A DNA stretch of 64,000 nucleotides from Limonium bicolor (lineage: Eukaryota; Streptophyta; Magnoliopsida; Caryophyllales; Plumbaginaceae): assembly GCA_023374045.1 (NCBI GenBank), contig CM041780.1, positions 37,959,030 through 38,023,029 on the forward strand, given 5' to 3'. Below are positions 12,487 through 23,958 of this stretch, in pieces. The translations under genes and the position numbers were made by a program. Position 1 is the first letter of the stretch; each line of letters begins with the position of its first letter. Below the pieces are notes generated by a model. That model was not told where the DNA came from. It worked only from the letters and a program-made list of their open reading frames with translations, and ran no database searches.

Positions 12487-12870
12487 GGTAGTCAACGCCT
12501 TTGAATCACTTGACATTACTTTATTTTCAGGTAGTCAACGCCTTAGAATCGCTTGACATTACTTTATCTTTTAGGTTGTCAACGTCTTAGAATCGCTTGA
12601 CATTACTTCATCTTTTAGGTTGTCAACGCCTTAGAATCGCTTGACATTACTTCATCTTTTAGGTTGTCAACGCCTTATAATCTCTTGACATTACTTCATC
12701 TTTTAGGTTGTCAATGTCCTAGAATCGCTTGACATTACTTTATCTTTTAGGTTGTCAACGCCTTAGAATCGCTTGACATTACTTTATTTTTAGGTAGTCA
12801 ACGTCTTAGAATCGCTTGACATCTTTTCATTCTCACTCATAGGTAGTCAGCGCCTTAGAATAGCTCGACA
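12487..12870. repeat. Nine-copy 44-bp tandem repeat with GTCAA/TTGAC arms
   Basis: About nine units of 43-46 bp have the form AGGTAGTCAACGCCTTAG, then AATCGCTTGACATTAC and a T-rich tail. Each unit pairs GTCAA with TTGAC about 15 bases later. The array lies about 100 bp upstream of the 3' LTR of C. Confidence 0.9.
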
Positions 12871-12975
12871 CAATCTGCATATATGGTCAATTAAGATCTA
12901 TAATTTTGGGGTATCACTCAGGCATCAACTAGACTTTTCATCTTCATTACAAAGCCTAGTTGACTGGGGGTAATC

Positions 12976-14755
12976 TGTTATACCCAAAATTTTAACCCCC
13001 GGAAGAGATTCTCTAATAATAGGCTAGTTTGGTCAAGTAGTGAGGGTTCCTAGTTCGATCGGCACATTTTAAAGTACTAGGGACAGCTTAGTCATCTCCA
13101 GGGGCATTTTCGTAAATTTTCAAGGCTCCTAAGCCCCCTATGAGCTTTCTCTCTCCTCAAAAGAAGGTTCAAATCAATTCAAAATGCTTTAAAATTTTAA
13201 CCTATGATAGAGGATGACATTTTGGGCATGATGGCATTGGAATTGTGAATTTTCGAACTTCCAATAATTTTCTAGCAATTTCTGATTGAATCTGACGAGA
13301 AATTGAATTTAAAAATATTTCAATATCCAAAAAATTAGATTCCTCTTTAGAAAAATCATAAATACCATCCTTTATCCATGTTTAAAATTTCATAGTCAAA
13401 TTCCTTTTGGAAGCCCTTAACCTAAAACGTCGATAAATCTCGATTTTTACCGGATTTTTCAATCTTTAAAGAAGCCTATATAAGGGGCCTTATCCCTTGA
13501 TCAAATCAGAACTTGAAGAGCCCTAGAAAGTTAGAAAACCTAGCCGTCTTAAGTCCCCCACGTTTTTGCACATCTGAGCCCCAAAATTCCATCGAAATCT
13601 CACAAAATCACCACAAAAATACTTTTTCCAATTTCCATAACACCATCCATCATCAAATCTTCACCAAAACAGCACCAAAACGTGAAGAACATCACCAATA
13701 ACCAATAGTTAGAAGCTGGGTTCGAACTCAATCTAGAACCGAGATCAACGAAGCTCCCGAAGAATCCGAACATGAAGAAGCACCTCAAATCCAAAGGTAA
13801 AACAGGTAGGAATCTTAGTTTTCTAACCCTCCACGACCTTTCTGACTCTCTATTGAAATTTAGGTTCGAACCGACTCTTTTCGGCTTCTGTATAGTTGTT
13901 CATTTTCGTTCTGCCCTTTAACTTGTTTGCTAAGTTTCATCATTATCCTGACTTCAAATTAAAATCTTTCGATTACTAACATATTGGAAATCTTTCAGGC
14001 TACACACCCATAATTTTTTAGCCGAAAACACCATCAGGAACCATCAAAAACCCACTGTCCGTGGGTGGTTCGTGACCTCGGACGCATGGTCCGGGACCAC
14101 AGACGGGTTGTCCGTGACCACGGACACCCACAGACGGTGGCGGGATTTCTTATTTTCCAATTTTTCAAATTTTAGGGTTTTTAACAGTACATGTCCGAGC
14201 CCATGGACACCCTGTCCGTGGCCCCGGACTTTTCAAGTTTACGTTTTTATTTTAGTTCTGTTTTCGTAATCAAGTAATTCAATTGGGGTCCGTGGTCTCA
14301 GACATTAGGTCCGTGACTACGGACATAAATAAAATTTGACCTAATTCAGCCTCCGAAACCCTAGTTTAGGTATTTTCAATTTCCACTTTTATTTCATGTC
14401 ATAAAATGCTAATAAACATAAAAAAACAGAAGCTCGCGCACTTAGGTTAAAACGACTTCGTAATAAGTCGTAAATAAATTAAGTAGAGGAAAAACGATTT
14501 AAAGGGGTAATGAAAGTAATTGAACCCTAAATAAGTCGTATGCCAAGCCCCCGAACCCGAACTCTCCTTTCCTAATTTGACCTAGGTGAAAATTAGGTGG
14601 CAACTCATAATAGGTTCCAGTGAGCTAGCTTAGGTTTTAATAATTAATGTTATATGACATAGTTATTAATCTTAGGTTATAAGTGGACCTAAAACCCGAC
14701 TAGATCCTAATCAACTTAATCAACATAGGGTAGGGTTTAAAAATCTAGGCTCACA
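12976..14755 (+). repeat. 3' LTR of Tat-type element C
   Basis: This 1,780-bp LTR runs from TGTTATACCC to GGCTCACA. It is the plus-orientation match of 2426-4136. A TATATAA box lies near 13478-13486, followed by A/C-rich leader. A GTCCG/CGGAC inverted-repeat cluster is at 14058-14330. No primer-binding site follows (14756 onward is unrelated), and a G-rich tract precedes it, so it is a 3' LTR. Confidence 0.9.
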
Positions 14756-15896
14756 AATGCGATTGCAGGATTTGAAATATTGAAGTAGATGAATGACTTG
14801 GAATTGGTGAATTATGGGTGAGGATGAAATACATCAATGCGGCGCTAGGAAAGGGTAAAAAAATCTAAATTTGACTTAGTTAACGAAGAGAAGTAAAAAA
14901 AGAGTTACCGATGAGGAATCACGGTTGGAACTGAAATGTTGACAAAGATGCAACCATTTTTCTTGGCATTGCAATTGCAGTTGTTGAAGAATTGAACAGA
15001 TGAATGTTTGAAACTAGAAAATGAAGGAAGAAGATAAAACCAGAATGACATGAAAAATAGAGCGGAGTGGAATGCGAGGTATTAAAGAGGGGCAACTGAA
15101 TTTAGGTAATTAAATTTTAGGGAAATTGAAAAGGTGACGTGAATTACAAGCTATTTAGTAAATGATATTTTTATATTTATTTAAAAAACAAATAAAAAAA
15201 GTAATTAAATTGTAACCATTACATTACTATTTACTTCCCACTTTTTATCTAAGGGATTATCAAATGAATCAAAGACCTGAGAGAGTCGTATCTCCAAACC
15301 CAACCCGATATATACTCATCCTCGCTAGATCTAGACCCTGCAATATTTTGGGTCAATGGGTTGGGTTGATATCAACCATAACTCAACCCATTTAAAATAT
15401 CATCAACCATAACCCAACCCTTGTAAAATATCATCAACCCAACCCAACCCAAAAATGGATGGATAAAAAAATCATGACCCTAACCCATCCCGTTTAAAAT
15501 CCTTCAATCCTAACCTAACCCACACAACCCATTTTTTTAAACATGCAATAATTTGAATGGATTAAGTGTAGAAATTAATAAAAAAATCCAAAAACATATA
15601 GTGCTAATTGGCGCACTAATTAGGATGAAACAAAAGGAAGAGATGTAGTATTTGCTTGATTGACCCAACTTTAAACGAATTTCATGTTATTGGAAGAATC
15701 TAAAGTATTGCACCAATTTCCCATGAATAGAATAACTCGTACTCTTTCCATAAGTTTATTTTAATCAATTTGAGCCTAGAGCTATACCTATGTTGGGGAG
15801 AAATCCTATCTAGACATGCACAAGATCTTAGTGTCGTTAATAAAAAAAGGAACAAAAAAGAAATCTTCATTATGCATTTCTCTACAAATCTTTTAC
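14756..15896. other. Non-LTR DNA between elements C and E; possible interrupted 5' end of a gene
   Basis: This is the only stretch left of 54 kb that I cannot assign to an LTR element. Read on the minus strand, 15050-14770 looks like a promoter-proximal region: AT-rich DNA, then CT-rich DNA, then ATG at 14972 opening a 16-codon frame. C inserted just beyond it, which would have cut off any gene body. 15290-15540 is a degenerate run of AACCCAACCC-like motifs, also seen at 55055-55140. The gene idea is weak, as no conserved product is visible. Confidence 0.35.
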
Positions 15897-16886
15897 TGAA
15901 ATACCCCAAACCTAAATATGTTATTTAAATGATAAAATATGGTGCTATAAGGCCAATAAGTGCCTTAGAAGTGTTATTAAGCAATTTAAACCATAGTAAA
16001 CACAATAAAGTACCAATAAGGCAATTTGAGCAAAAACATGCTCTAAGCTTGTGATAACCTTGGTTAAGACTCAAAGAGCTTACCAAGACTTTATTAAAAT
16101 ACTAATGTGCATGTTAAACCAATTACTAAAGAAATCCAAGCTTAAAAACAAGTTAAAACACAAATTGTGCTTTAAGGAGTCTTAAAGCACATTTTTGAAA
16201 AAATTGTCTTAGAAATGGGTTTTGAGTGGCTAGATGCCCATCATTACACCTTAATCAATATGTGTACTACTTGTATCACATTAGGAAGTCTAAATCAATG
16301 GGAAATCAAAAATTTCACAAATATGTGCACTAATTTATGAATAATGCTCAAATAGTACCTAGTTTAGACTTAACTCAACTTAGCTTAATTAAATGGTCAA
16401 CAAAGACCATAAATATCCTAAGTGCTATAAGGGGGCCGGTTTTTAAGGTGTGAGTCATCACACTTGGCTAGTTTATTAAGGAATGAAGAATACATAAGTA
16501 AGATGACTATTTGCTTTATAAGTAAATATCTTGCAAAGTTAAAACCTCTCACCTCATTCTCTTCTTTCCCTCCATTCCCACCGTCACCTTCCTTCATCCT
16601 CCCAAGCAAAACGATTTTGCTACAGCACCTCTACCATCTTCATCTTCATTTCCTTGTAACTTCCAACTCCATGATCCAAATTTAATTCCAAGACCACCTT
16701 TGTCTTAGTTAGAGTAAGCTCTACATTCCTATCTTTTCAAATCTTCAAGAACTCCAATTCGGTGCCATGGAGAATCTCCATTGAAGGAGGAAAAAACTCA
16801 TCTTTTTACACCTTGTCATTCTCCTTTGCTCCAAGGTACAAAAAGCCAAAGAAAATTCACTTTTCCTCTCATTTTTACATATGGCC
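15897..16886 (+). repeat. Solo LTR E, left segment
   Basis: This is the first 990 bp of a Tekay-type LTR beginning TGAAATACCCC. It is homologous to the starts of LTR A (17124) and LTR F (10458, minus). It stops where LTR D begins (16887). The rest of E resumes near 49900 and ends at 54441. The bases before it (TTTAC, 15892-15896) nearly match those after 54441 (TTTAT), as expected for a target duplication around a solo LTR. Confidence 0.8.
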
Positions 16887-17123
16887 TGTAACACCCCAGC
16901 TGCTAAGCTCGTCATTACCTCTTAAACTGTCACAATTTACCATAAAACTCGCAGCGGAACTCTAATTATAACAGAGGGTGATACAACGCCGTTAGCCACC
17001 CATATGGCTAACCAAGCCTATCTCACATACAGTAACGGTCTGATGGACTGGAACAACTGAGTACACAATACAAATACAATACTCAATTCATTTCTTTACT
17101 ATACCGAGTCTACAATATACGGA
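16887..17123 (-). repeat. LTR D (minus), left segment
   Basis: This 237-bp segment starts TGTAACACCCC, the reverse of a Tekay-type LTR end, and matches F around 6904-7140. It is interrupted at 17124 by element A and continues at 45893. Alignment with F shows the sequence is continuous across A once A and one target copy are removed. Confidence 0.85.
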
Positions 17124-19465
17124 TGAAATACCCCAAACTTAGATATGGTGTTTAAATGATAAACTAAGTTTAAGGAGGCTAAATAATGCCTTAGAAACAT
17201 TAAGAAACATTTCTAATCAAAGAAAACATAAGGAAACACCAAAAGAGCAGTTTAAGCAAAAACGTGCTCTAAGCTTGGAGAGATTGGGTGAGTACCCAAA
17301 TATGTTCTAAGACCTTAGTAATATCCTAATGGTCATTTTAAATCTATTTCCAAAGAAAACCAAGCTTGAAAACAAGTTAAAACACAAAATGTGCTTTAAG
17401 GAGTCTTAAAGCACATTTTTGAAAAATTGTCTTGTAAATGGGTTTTGAATGGCTAAATGTCCATCATTACTCTTTACTTAACATTGGTACTAATTAGTAT
17501 CACATTAGGAAGTCTAAATCAATGGGAAATCAACAATTTCACAACAATGTGCCTTGTTTGTGAATAGTAATTTAATTAAGCTAGTTTATAACATAAGTCA
17601 ATATAAGTGAGATATTTGGTCAACAAAGACTTAAGTACCCCTTGTTACTTAATGGGGGCCAGTTTTTACAAGGTGAGTCACCACCTTTATTAGTTATTAA
17701 GTAAACAAATAATTATAAAGCAAAACTACTATTTACTTTACAAGATAAATATCTTACCTTTAATCACCTCTATCCTCATCTCTTCATTCTCTCTTGTTCC
17801 ACGGTTTCTCTTGCTCTCTCCCTTCTCCATTGACGTGAAGAGCAGCCCCATGCTAGCTTCAACTTCCCTTGCACACATCTTGCTCATTTTAGCTCCAAAA
17901 CCAAAACAAATTACATATTCCTCTTAGTTAGCTCAAGCTCTCTCTTTCTATCTTTTCAAAACTTCAAGAGCTTTGATTTGGTGCCAAGCCAAACCACCAT
18001 TAGAGGAGGAAACTCAAGTTGGAGACTCCATTGGCTTCTCCATTCTCTTGAGGTAAAGAAAGTGTAAGAAAATCTAGGTTTCCATCATTTTTCTTCATAA
18101 CCGAAAATACATGCTCATGAGGCTTCATTTTAATGCCTTGTTCTAGCTTGTTTTGTACTCTCCAAAGGATAGAGGAGGTCCTTCTTGCTTCATATCCAAG
18201 CTTGTCTTGAGAAACCAAGGTAAAACAATCACCTTAATACCTTAAAGCACATTTTAACCTAGGGTTTATTCCTTAGGGTTAATGTATTATCTAGTACTCA
18301 TTGGAGTCATTGGATATTGGTTAGAACATTGGCAAGGAGAGTTTAAGTGGTGACCGAGATTGGGCAAGAAAAATCTAAGGAAGAAAGTTAGTAAAGCTTG
18401 GGAAATAACAAGGTAAATTACTTACCTTAAGGTGTTTTATTGTTTAAGGGAATGGGATTTAGATATGTGATGAGTTTAGTGTAGAGTTTACATTAGAAAA
18501 GGGCTATATATGGCCTAGGATAAACAATGACTATACTTGTGAACTTGTGACAAAGGAGCAAATGAGAAAAAGGAGATAGTTAAGAATATCAAGGTGAATT
18601 ACAAGAAGCATTTTATTTCAATGGGAGCTTTGTTGTGTGTATTCGCAGGTTAAAGGCAAATATATGTGGAAATTCGGTGGATAAGATTATTGTCATTTAA
18701 GGGCCTAAGTGCCAAGCATTTAAGTTTATACACTATGTAATGATGTGGTGTTGTTTTGGTGTAAATTGTGTGTTAAGGTGTTGTGATGAGAATTTGAGTG
18801 ATCTTGGTTGTTTGATGGTGAAAAACCAAGTGTTTGGATGTAACTATATACTAGAGAACCCATGGAAAAATTTAGAGGAGAACCTAAGTGTTTGAGATGT
18901 TCTAAGGAGATTTCATGACTAAGGAAGTACTAGGAAGTTCTAAAGGTTGTCTTAATGAAAAAGGGTGAGAATAAGGTGTTTTAATGACTTATAATGACTT
19001 AGGTATCACTATGAAGGATTTAGGAATCAAAAGTATGTACTTGGGTATTTAGGACTTAGGTAAATGTGGATAAAAGAAGCTAGGAAACTTTAGTAAGTTT
19101 GATGTAAAAGAGCATAAAACTTTTAGGTGGTTTAGGTAGAAACTAGAGTTTAGAATTTAAGGAAGCGTTGGAAAATGTAATAGGGGTGCAAGTGGTGTAT
19201 ATGGTGTGGTCAAGTTCTTAAGGAGGGAACTTTTGGCTAGTAGAAGTTCTAGGTGAAAGGGATGTTGAAATGTAGGAAAGAGATAAGTGTTAGTAGTTGT
19301 TGTAAGAATGGAGTAAAGGATTGGAATGATCTTTGAAGGTTGTTTTAATGAGTTTGGAAGATGGTTTAAGGTGGGTTTAAGGGTCTAAATGATGTTAGAA
19401 CACATTGGAAGGCTTGAGGAAAAGTTTAGTGAAGATTTGACAATGTTTGGGCATGTTCTGGTGGC

Positions 19466-19561
19466 GTCCGACCCAAGTTTGGGTCGGACGGCCTCTGTTA
19501 GACACCAGTGAATGGTTCTGGAACGGTCCGACCCAGAGGATTTGGGTCGGACATGGGTTGG
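19466..19561. repeat. Hairpin array of LTR A, left part
   Basis: Two dyads of GTCCGACCC with GGGTCGGAC (19466-19489 and about 19528-19553), plus an extra half site, end where B1 inserted. The matching stretch in the 3' LTR (36991-37104) has an additional half unit. Confidence 0.88.
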
Positions 19562-19566
19562 ACGGG

Positions 19567-21036
19567 TGATAAGTGTCCAAATGAGCATGTTTTATAGGTG
19601 TATTTCATATATTATATTAGCACTTTTCTTGCTCATTTCTCCACTTTGGTTAGTTTTCCTCTAGTTATGTTTTATTGATTATCTCACAAATTTATTGGTT
19701 AAACATGAGGAAAATCAAGCTAGGAGCAAAGTACACGAAGAGGCGAACGCATAGGCGCAGACGGGGATCAAATCGGAGCTAAAACGAACATTTTAGAAGC
19801 AAAACACCCTTGGTCCGGACCAGTGTCCGGATCAGCTGGTCCGGACCAACATGCCAGCGCGCCAGAAGAAGGAAATCGACATGGTCCGGACCACACTGGT
19901 TCGGACAGTGGTCCGGACATGTCGACTATGCCAGCATACAGAGCGCAACAACAGCCGTGTGAAGAGATAAAATCCTTATCTCTTCACACGCAAATACCAC
20001 CGCCTTACCTTCCCCTTTACCCTATATTTCTCTATAAATACACCTCCAAACCTCCAAAATATCTCATTCCACCCTAAACTTATGCCATTTTCCTTCCATA
20101 AAAATACCATAAAACTCTCCAAAAATCATACATCTCATCCACATATTATCCACATAAATTCCATACAACACCTCATTCCATAAAAACATTCCATTTCCAT
20201 ACCGTTGTTCTGTCCAACCTCTGCCCAAATATTAGCAGTCAAGATAATGGAGCTGAATTAATTATCTTTCCCAGATGATTTCTTTTACTTCTCATTCTGT
20301 CTTTTTAATTATGTTGGGCTAAGAGGATTTACTCTGGGCGAAGGTTTGGCCGTAATTTGTTTAATTATGTAATCTATATTACTACCGGTTAAAATAAATA
20401 CAGTTTGTTACGATTAAAGTTTATCTCTCACCTTTTTAATAAATTTCATGAATTTATTAAAATGCTTTACTAAGTCTATTTTGATCAGACCAGTGATAAA
20501 TAGACAGGTTAATTAAGCCGTAAATCTGGAGAAAGCTTATTATGATTTAATAAGTTAGTATTTTCAGATGCAAATATAATTCCTCGCACTTAACCGCCGT
20601 TTACATATGTTTTGCTCGAACCTGGATTAGACCGAGCATTTTCTGGTAAACGAGTTCTTATGAGTCTATGACTTAGTCCTTAAGATAATAATAGGAATTT
20701 TGCCAAACTATTTTAATAAACCGGTAGAGATAGCATAATTAATCAGATTATATAAACCTGAACCCGGAGTTCCGTTTAATTTGTTTTCAACTCAGTTAAT
20801 TTAATTTGTTGCTTTACTTTACAAAAAAACAAGTCAATTAATTCCCCCCTTTTGTGACAAGCTTAGGTACTATATTATTTCGCTATAGGTCCCACGGTTT
20901 GACCCCGGCCACTTCTGTCTTACTATGCTACTGCGACCGGGTTTTATTTGCAGCCCGACGGATATTTTGAGTATTAATTTCTTTCTCAATTGTATTAATT
21001 ACACCAGTTCTAACCACTCACAATATACAGTCTGCA
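19567..21036 (+). repeat. 5' LTR of B1
   Basis: This LTR starts TGATAAGTGTCC and ends ACAGTCTGCA. It contains GGTCCGGACC palindromes (19811-19920), a perfect hairpin (19956-19990) and a TATAAATA box (20033-20040). The 84-codon frame from 19823 runs through the palindromes and recurs in every copy, but looks non-coding. Confidence 0.95.
19811..20040 (+). promoter_or_regulatory. LTR B promoter: palindromes, hairpin and TATA box
   Basis: Two compound dyads built from GGTCCGGACC and related half sites occupy 19811-19849 and 19882-19920. A perfect 15-bp stem with a five-base loop follows at 19956-19990. The box TATAAATA is at 20033-20040. The order suggests an upstream regulatory block next to the core promoter. 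It is repeated in all four LTR copies of B here. Confidence 0.75.
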
Positions 21037-21039
21037 AAA

Positions 21040-21057
21040 TGGCGCCGTTGCCGGGGA
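21040..21057 (+). other. Primer-binding site of B1
   Basis: TGGCGCCGTTGCCGGGGA lies three bases after the LTR. This is the tRNA-Asp type site found in Athila and related elements. The B2 copy is at 38589-38606. Confidence 0.9.
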
Positions 21058-21483
21058 CTTGATTTATTCTAGTCCCTAAGCCCCGGATAATTCACCTGTT
21101 ATACTATAATAATCTGTTACTATTAATTGGACACCTGACTTTGGACATCTGACTACGGACATCTGACTTCTGACATCTAATTACTAACTCTTTATTTTAT
21201 TGTCATTTAATTTTATGTCATTTAATTTCCATTGTCCTTCAAATTTCCAGTATACTAACTACTAACTTATAATTTCCAGTATACTAACTACTAACTTATA
21301 ATTTCTGTCATTTAAATTTCTGTCATTTAATTTTCTGTCATTTTAATTTCCATTGTCTCTAACTACTAACTTATAATTTCTGTACCTAACTACTAACTTA
21401 TAATTTTTGTCAACTAATTCCTAACATTTTATTTATTCTAACACATCACGAGTTTCTTTTTTTTGGTTTGTTTTGAGTGGTGA

Positions 21484-22668
21484 ATGCCTTTTACCAGGTC
21501 ACACAGCAACCCAGAAAATATTAATAATCACACGGTTGGTTACAATCCAGAGATCGAGAGAACCTTTCTGCGCACTCTAAGGCAGAGACGAACTCAACAA
21601 TACAATACTACCACAGTGATAGAATCTGACCGGGAAGCTGACATGGCATCTACACCAGCGACAGTTCGAAATATCAACAGGCCGTCTAATCAAGGACAAC
21701 AGTCTGCCATCATCCTTCCTCACCTTAGCCCATCCGAATACGATGAGTGGCAGAAGCTGAAGCCATATCATCAAATCCGGTGTGTAAAGGAGTTGGGCAT
21801 GTTTGATGGTTCCAGTCCAGACGAAGCCCTGTTACATGTTACTAAGTTCTTGCAGCATGCCAACAGTTTAACTGCGACCGACGCAGTACTCCAGTACGCA
21901 AGACTGTCATTATTTCCTCACAGCCTGACGGGAAACGCGAGCAAATGGTATCATAGCCTGACACCAAGTACCATTGGTACTTGGGATGACATGGCCACCA
22001 AGTTCTACGACAAATTTCTACCCCCGAGCCGAACGTTGGAGATGATTGCTGAAATCTATAATTTCAAGCAACCAGGGTCGGAGAATATTTGTGAAACTTG
22101 GGACCGTTTCAAAGGACTACTACTTACTTGTCCTCACCATGGTCTGACGAAAGAACAAGTATCACAATTGTTCTACAAATGCTTGATCGGTCCATGCAGA
22201 ACAATGGTACTGTCCTCGTTAGGGGCTGACATTCTGAAAAAGCCAGGAGCACAATTTCTGAATAGCATGGAGTCTCTCTGTGAAGAAATCAGAGACTGGG
22301 CCTCCGGTGGATCAAGGAGCGGTACTCCAGGTTTATACCATGTTGGGGAAAGTGATAACAAGTTTGACCAGCTGATGAAAAGCCATGAGCAACTCATGGA
22401 GAGCAATGCTCAGCAGGCAACAAAAGTAAGTACTCTGCAGAAAGTGGTTGAGCAGATGGCTATGAACTCCTACCCTCAGCAAGCTAAGTCGATGATTTCC
22501 CGATCATCTACAATCCCTCCAGGCTATGCACCTCTGTCCCAATCATCTCCTGCTAATTCTTGTACGCAATGTGGTGGGCCTCATGACTATGAACAATGCC
22601 CCCAACTACAAGAATTAAAAGCAGTAGAGGAGGCAAACTATCTCACCAACAATTCAGGGTACAGATAA
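21484..22668 (+). CDS. Gag, N-terminal part (matrix/capsid and zinc knuckle), element B1
   Basis: This 394-residue frame encodes the structural protein that would build the virus-like particle. The retrotransposon Gag capsid fold is recognisable at about residues 95-250, with the W-Y and W-D-D-M-A-x-K-F-Y-D-K-F signatures. A C-x2-C-x3-H-x4-C knuckle lies near residue 360 (CTQCGGPHDYEQC). The start ATG at 21484 follows a non-coding leader after the primer site. The frame ends at TAA (22666-22668), but the same frame reopens six codons on (22684), so the stop splits one longer Gag. A CAA-to-TAA change would explain this; B2 shares it, so it predates the copying. Best matched to Athila-type Gag. 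Confidence 0.92.
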   Translation: MPFTRSHSNPENINNHTVGYNPEIERTFLRTLRQRRTQQYNTTTVIESDREADMASTPATVRNINRPSNQGQQSAIILPHLSPSEYDEWQKLKPYHQIRCVKELGMFDGSSPDEALLHVTKFLQHANSLTATDAVLQYARLSLFPHSLTGNASKWYHSLTPSTIGTWDDMATKFYDKFLPPSRTLEMIAEIYNFKQPGSENICETWDRFKGLLLTCPHHGLTKEQVSQLFYKCLIGPCRTMVLSSLGADILKKPGAQFLNSMESLCEEIRDWASGGSRSGTPGLYHVGESDNKFDQLMKSHEQLMESNAQQATKVSTLQKVVEQMAMNSYPQQAKSMISRSSTIPPGYAPLSQSSPANSCTQCGGPHDYEQCPQLQELKAVEEANYLTNNSGYR

Positions 22669-22683
22669 CCTTGGCAACATAAC

Positions 22684-23958
22684 ATGCAATCCAACCTTCG
22701 CTACTCAAACACCGACAATATTCTAAACCCACATACACTACAACCATCTCAAAATTACAGACCTCAGTCCAATTTTCAAGGAGGCCAAAGGCAGTATCAG
22801 CAACAGCCTTATGGCAATGAAACTTCTTCGAGTCGACCAACTCAACCTCCTTCGAATCCTGAGTCTGAAATGTCTCAAATGCAAGAGATGTTTAAAGCAA
22901 TGATGGGTAAGTCCCGAGACACGCAAGAGGAGGTCACATCCCTTCGCAAAGACCAAAGAGCCTTGCAGTCCCAAATACAACAGCTTCTAACTCAACAAAG
23001 ACCTCCTGGTCAAATCCCTTCACAAACCAATCCAAATCCAAAAGAGTATGCAAAAGCAATTTACGTAGTGGACCAGCCCATCACATTAGCTCAAAAGGAG
23101 CAACAACCCGAGAGTGAAATGGTCCATGAAGTGGAGCAGCAGGCTGAGGAAGAGTACCTCGACATGAACCAACTGAAGCTCTATGCCAAATTAGTTGTGA
23201 TAAACGAAATGATGGAAGGTCCACTAGACCTTACATCACAGCAACCGGAGAGCAAACTGGTTCATATAGTGGACAACTTACCTGAGGATTTGAGTTACTC
23301 TATATCACCACCCCCGTTCGAACCTGAGCAAACGGTATCAAACCTTCTACTTGAGCTTGAAGACAAGCCATCACAGGACAACTTCTACCTCAACTTCATG
23401 GAGTCTCCTCCCTCTAAAGTCAATTACCGTTATTTTCCCTCCTTCTCTGTGCTATATCCAGAAAATGAGGATAGTTACATCCTCAAAAATGAAGAGGAGG
23501 AAATGCTCGCTCCCGCCAGAACATCCAAACAAAACACCAATATCACCTTCAAGGAGCCATCTCCCTCTGAAGTTGAAATCAATCAAGGCTCTTCCTATGA
23601 GCCTCTTCAAAAAGATGAGGATATATATGTCCTCAAATTTGAGGAGGAGGAGCCATCCAACTTTGATCCTCATACCAAGGGACATCCATTGAAAAATCTG
23701 GGCCTTTCTCCAAAGAAAAATAATGACCACCCAACCCACCCATTGAAGCCCACTTCCACCTTCATTTTCGTTCCAGGGGAGGAAATTTACATCCTCGACT
23801 CTGAACAAGCACCACCACTACCATCTTATATCCATACGGCTAAACAACAGAGGGAGAATGTTTACATTCTCCAGTTTGAGGAAGCACTACAACCATCACC
23901 CGGTTTTCAATACAATATTGATGGGAGCAAACACCTCCTTCAAAACCAGGTTTTGTGA
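22684..23958 (+). CDS. Gag C-terminal part with acidic repeat tail, element B1
   Basis: This 424-residue frame is in phase with the preceding Gag frame and separated from it by one stop and five codons. Residues 1-60 are Q/N/P-rich. Residues about 60-105 are a predicted coiled coil of M/Q/L heptads. A segment near 115-130 (NPNPKEYAKAIYV) matches the end of Athila-type Gag. The tail is unusual: four motifs of form [E/D]-[D/E/N]-x-Y-[I/V]-L-x-x-E at residues about 263, 313, 367 and 392, set in an acidic, proline-rich background. I know no family with this tail. There is no protease active site. An internal start at 22684 or stop readthrough would be needed for translation. Confidence 0.75.
   Translation: MQSNLRYSNTDNILNPHTLQPSQNYRPQSNFQGGQRQYQQQPYGNETSSSRPTQPPSNPESEMSQMQEMFKAMMGKSRDTQEEVTSLRKDQRALQSQIQQLLTQQRPPGQIPSQTNPNPKEYAKAIYVVDQPITLAQKEQQPESEMVHEVEQQAEEEYLDMNQLKLYAKLVVINEMMEGPLDLTSQQPESKLVHIVDNLPEDLSYSISPPPFEPEQTVSNLLLELEDKPSQDNFYLNFMESPPSKVNYRYFPSFSVLYPENEDSYILKNEEEEMLAPARTSKQNTNITFKEPSPSEVEINQGSSYEPLQKDEDIYVLKFEEEEPSNFDPHTKGHPLKNLGLSPKKNNDHPTHPLKPTSTFIFVPGEEIYILDSEQAPPLPSYIHTAKQQRENVYILQFEEALQPSPGFQYNIDGSKHLLQNQVL

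Larger units (their letters stand above)
10459..12975 (+). mobile_element. 3' part of Tat-type element C, upstream of its 3' LTR
   Basis: This is the 3' non-coding end of a plus-strand Tat-type element, cut on the left by insertion of F. It is built of successive short tandem repeats (11390-11700, 11936-12440, 12487-12870), a composition common in the 3' regions of large Tat/Ogre elements. The tract GACTGGGGG at 12962-12970, just before the LTR, is the likely polypurine tract. No domain is visible. The minus-strand 108-codon frame at 10590-10916 looks like chance. Confidence 0.7.

Noticed and set aside
15290..15540. AACCCAACCC runs as telomere repeats
   Set aside because: They lack the plant telomere unit CCCTAAA and are irregular. 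The same style occurs at 55055-55140, so this is a dispersed degenerate repeat.
19823..20077. An 84-codon frame that recurs at 25440, 37360 and 42965 with the same N-terminus
   Set aside because: It lies upstream of the LTR B TATA box and runs through palindromes. Repetition is explained by the four LTR copies, and its length varies between copies.
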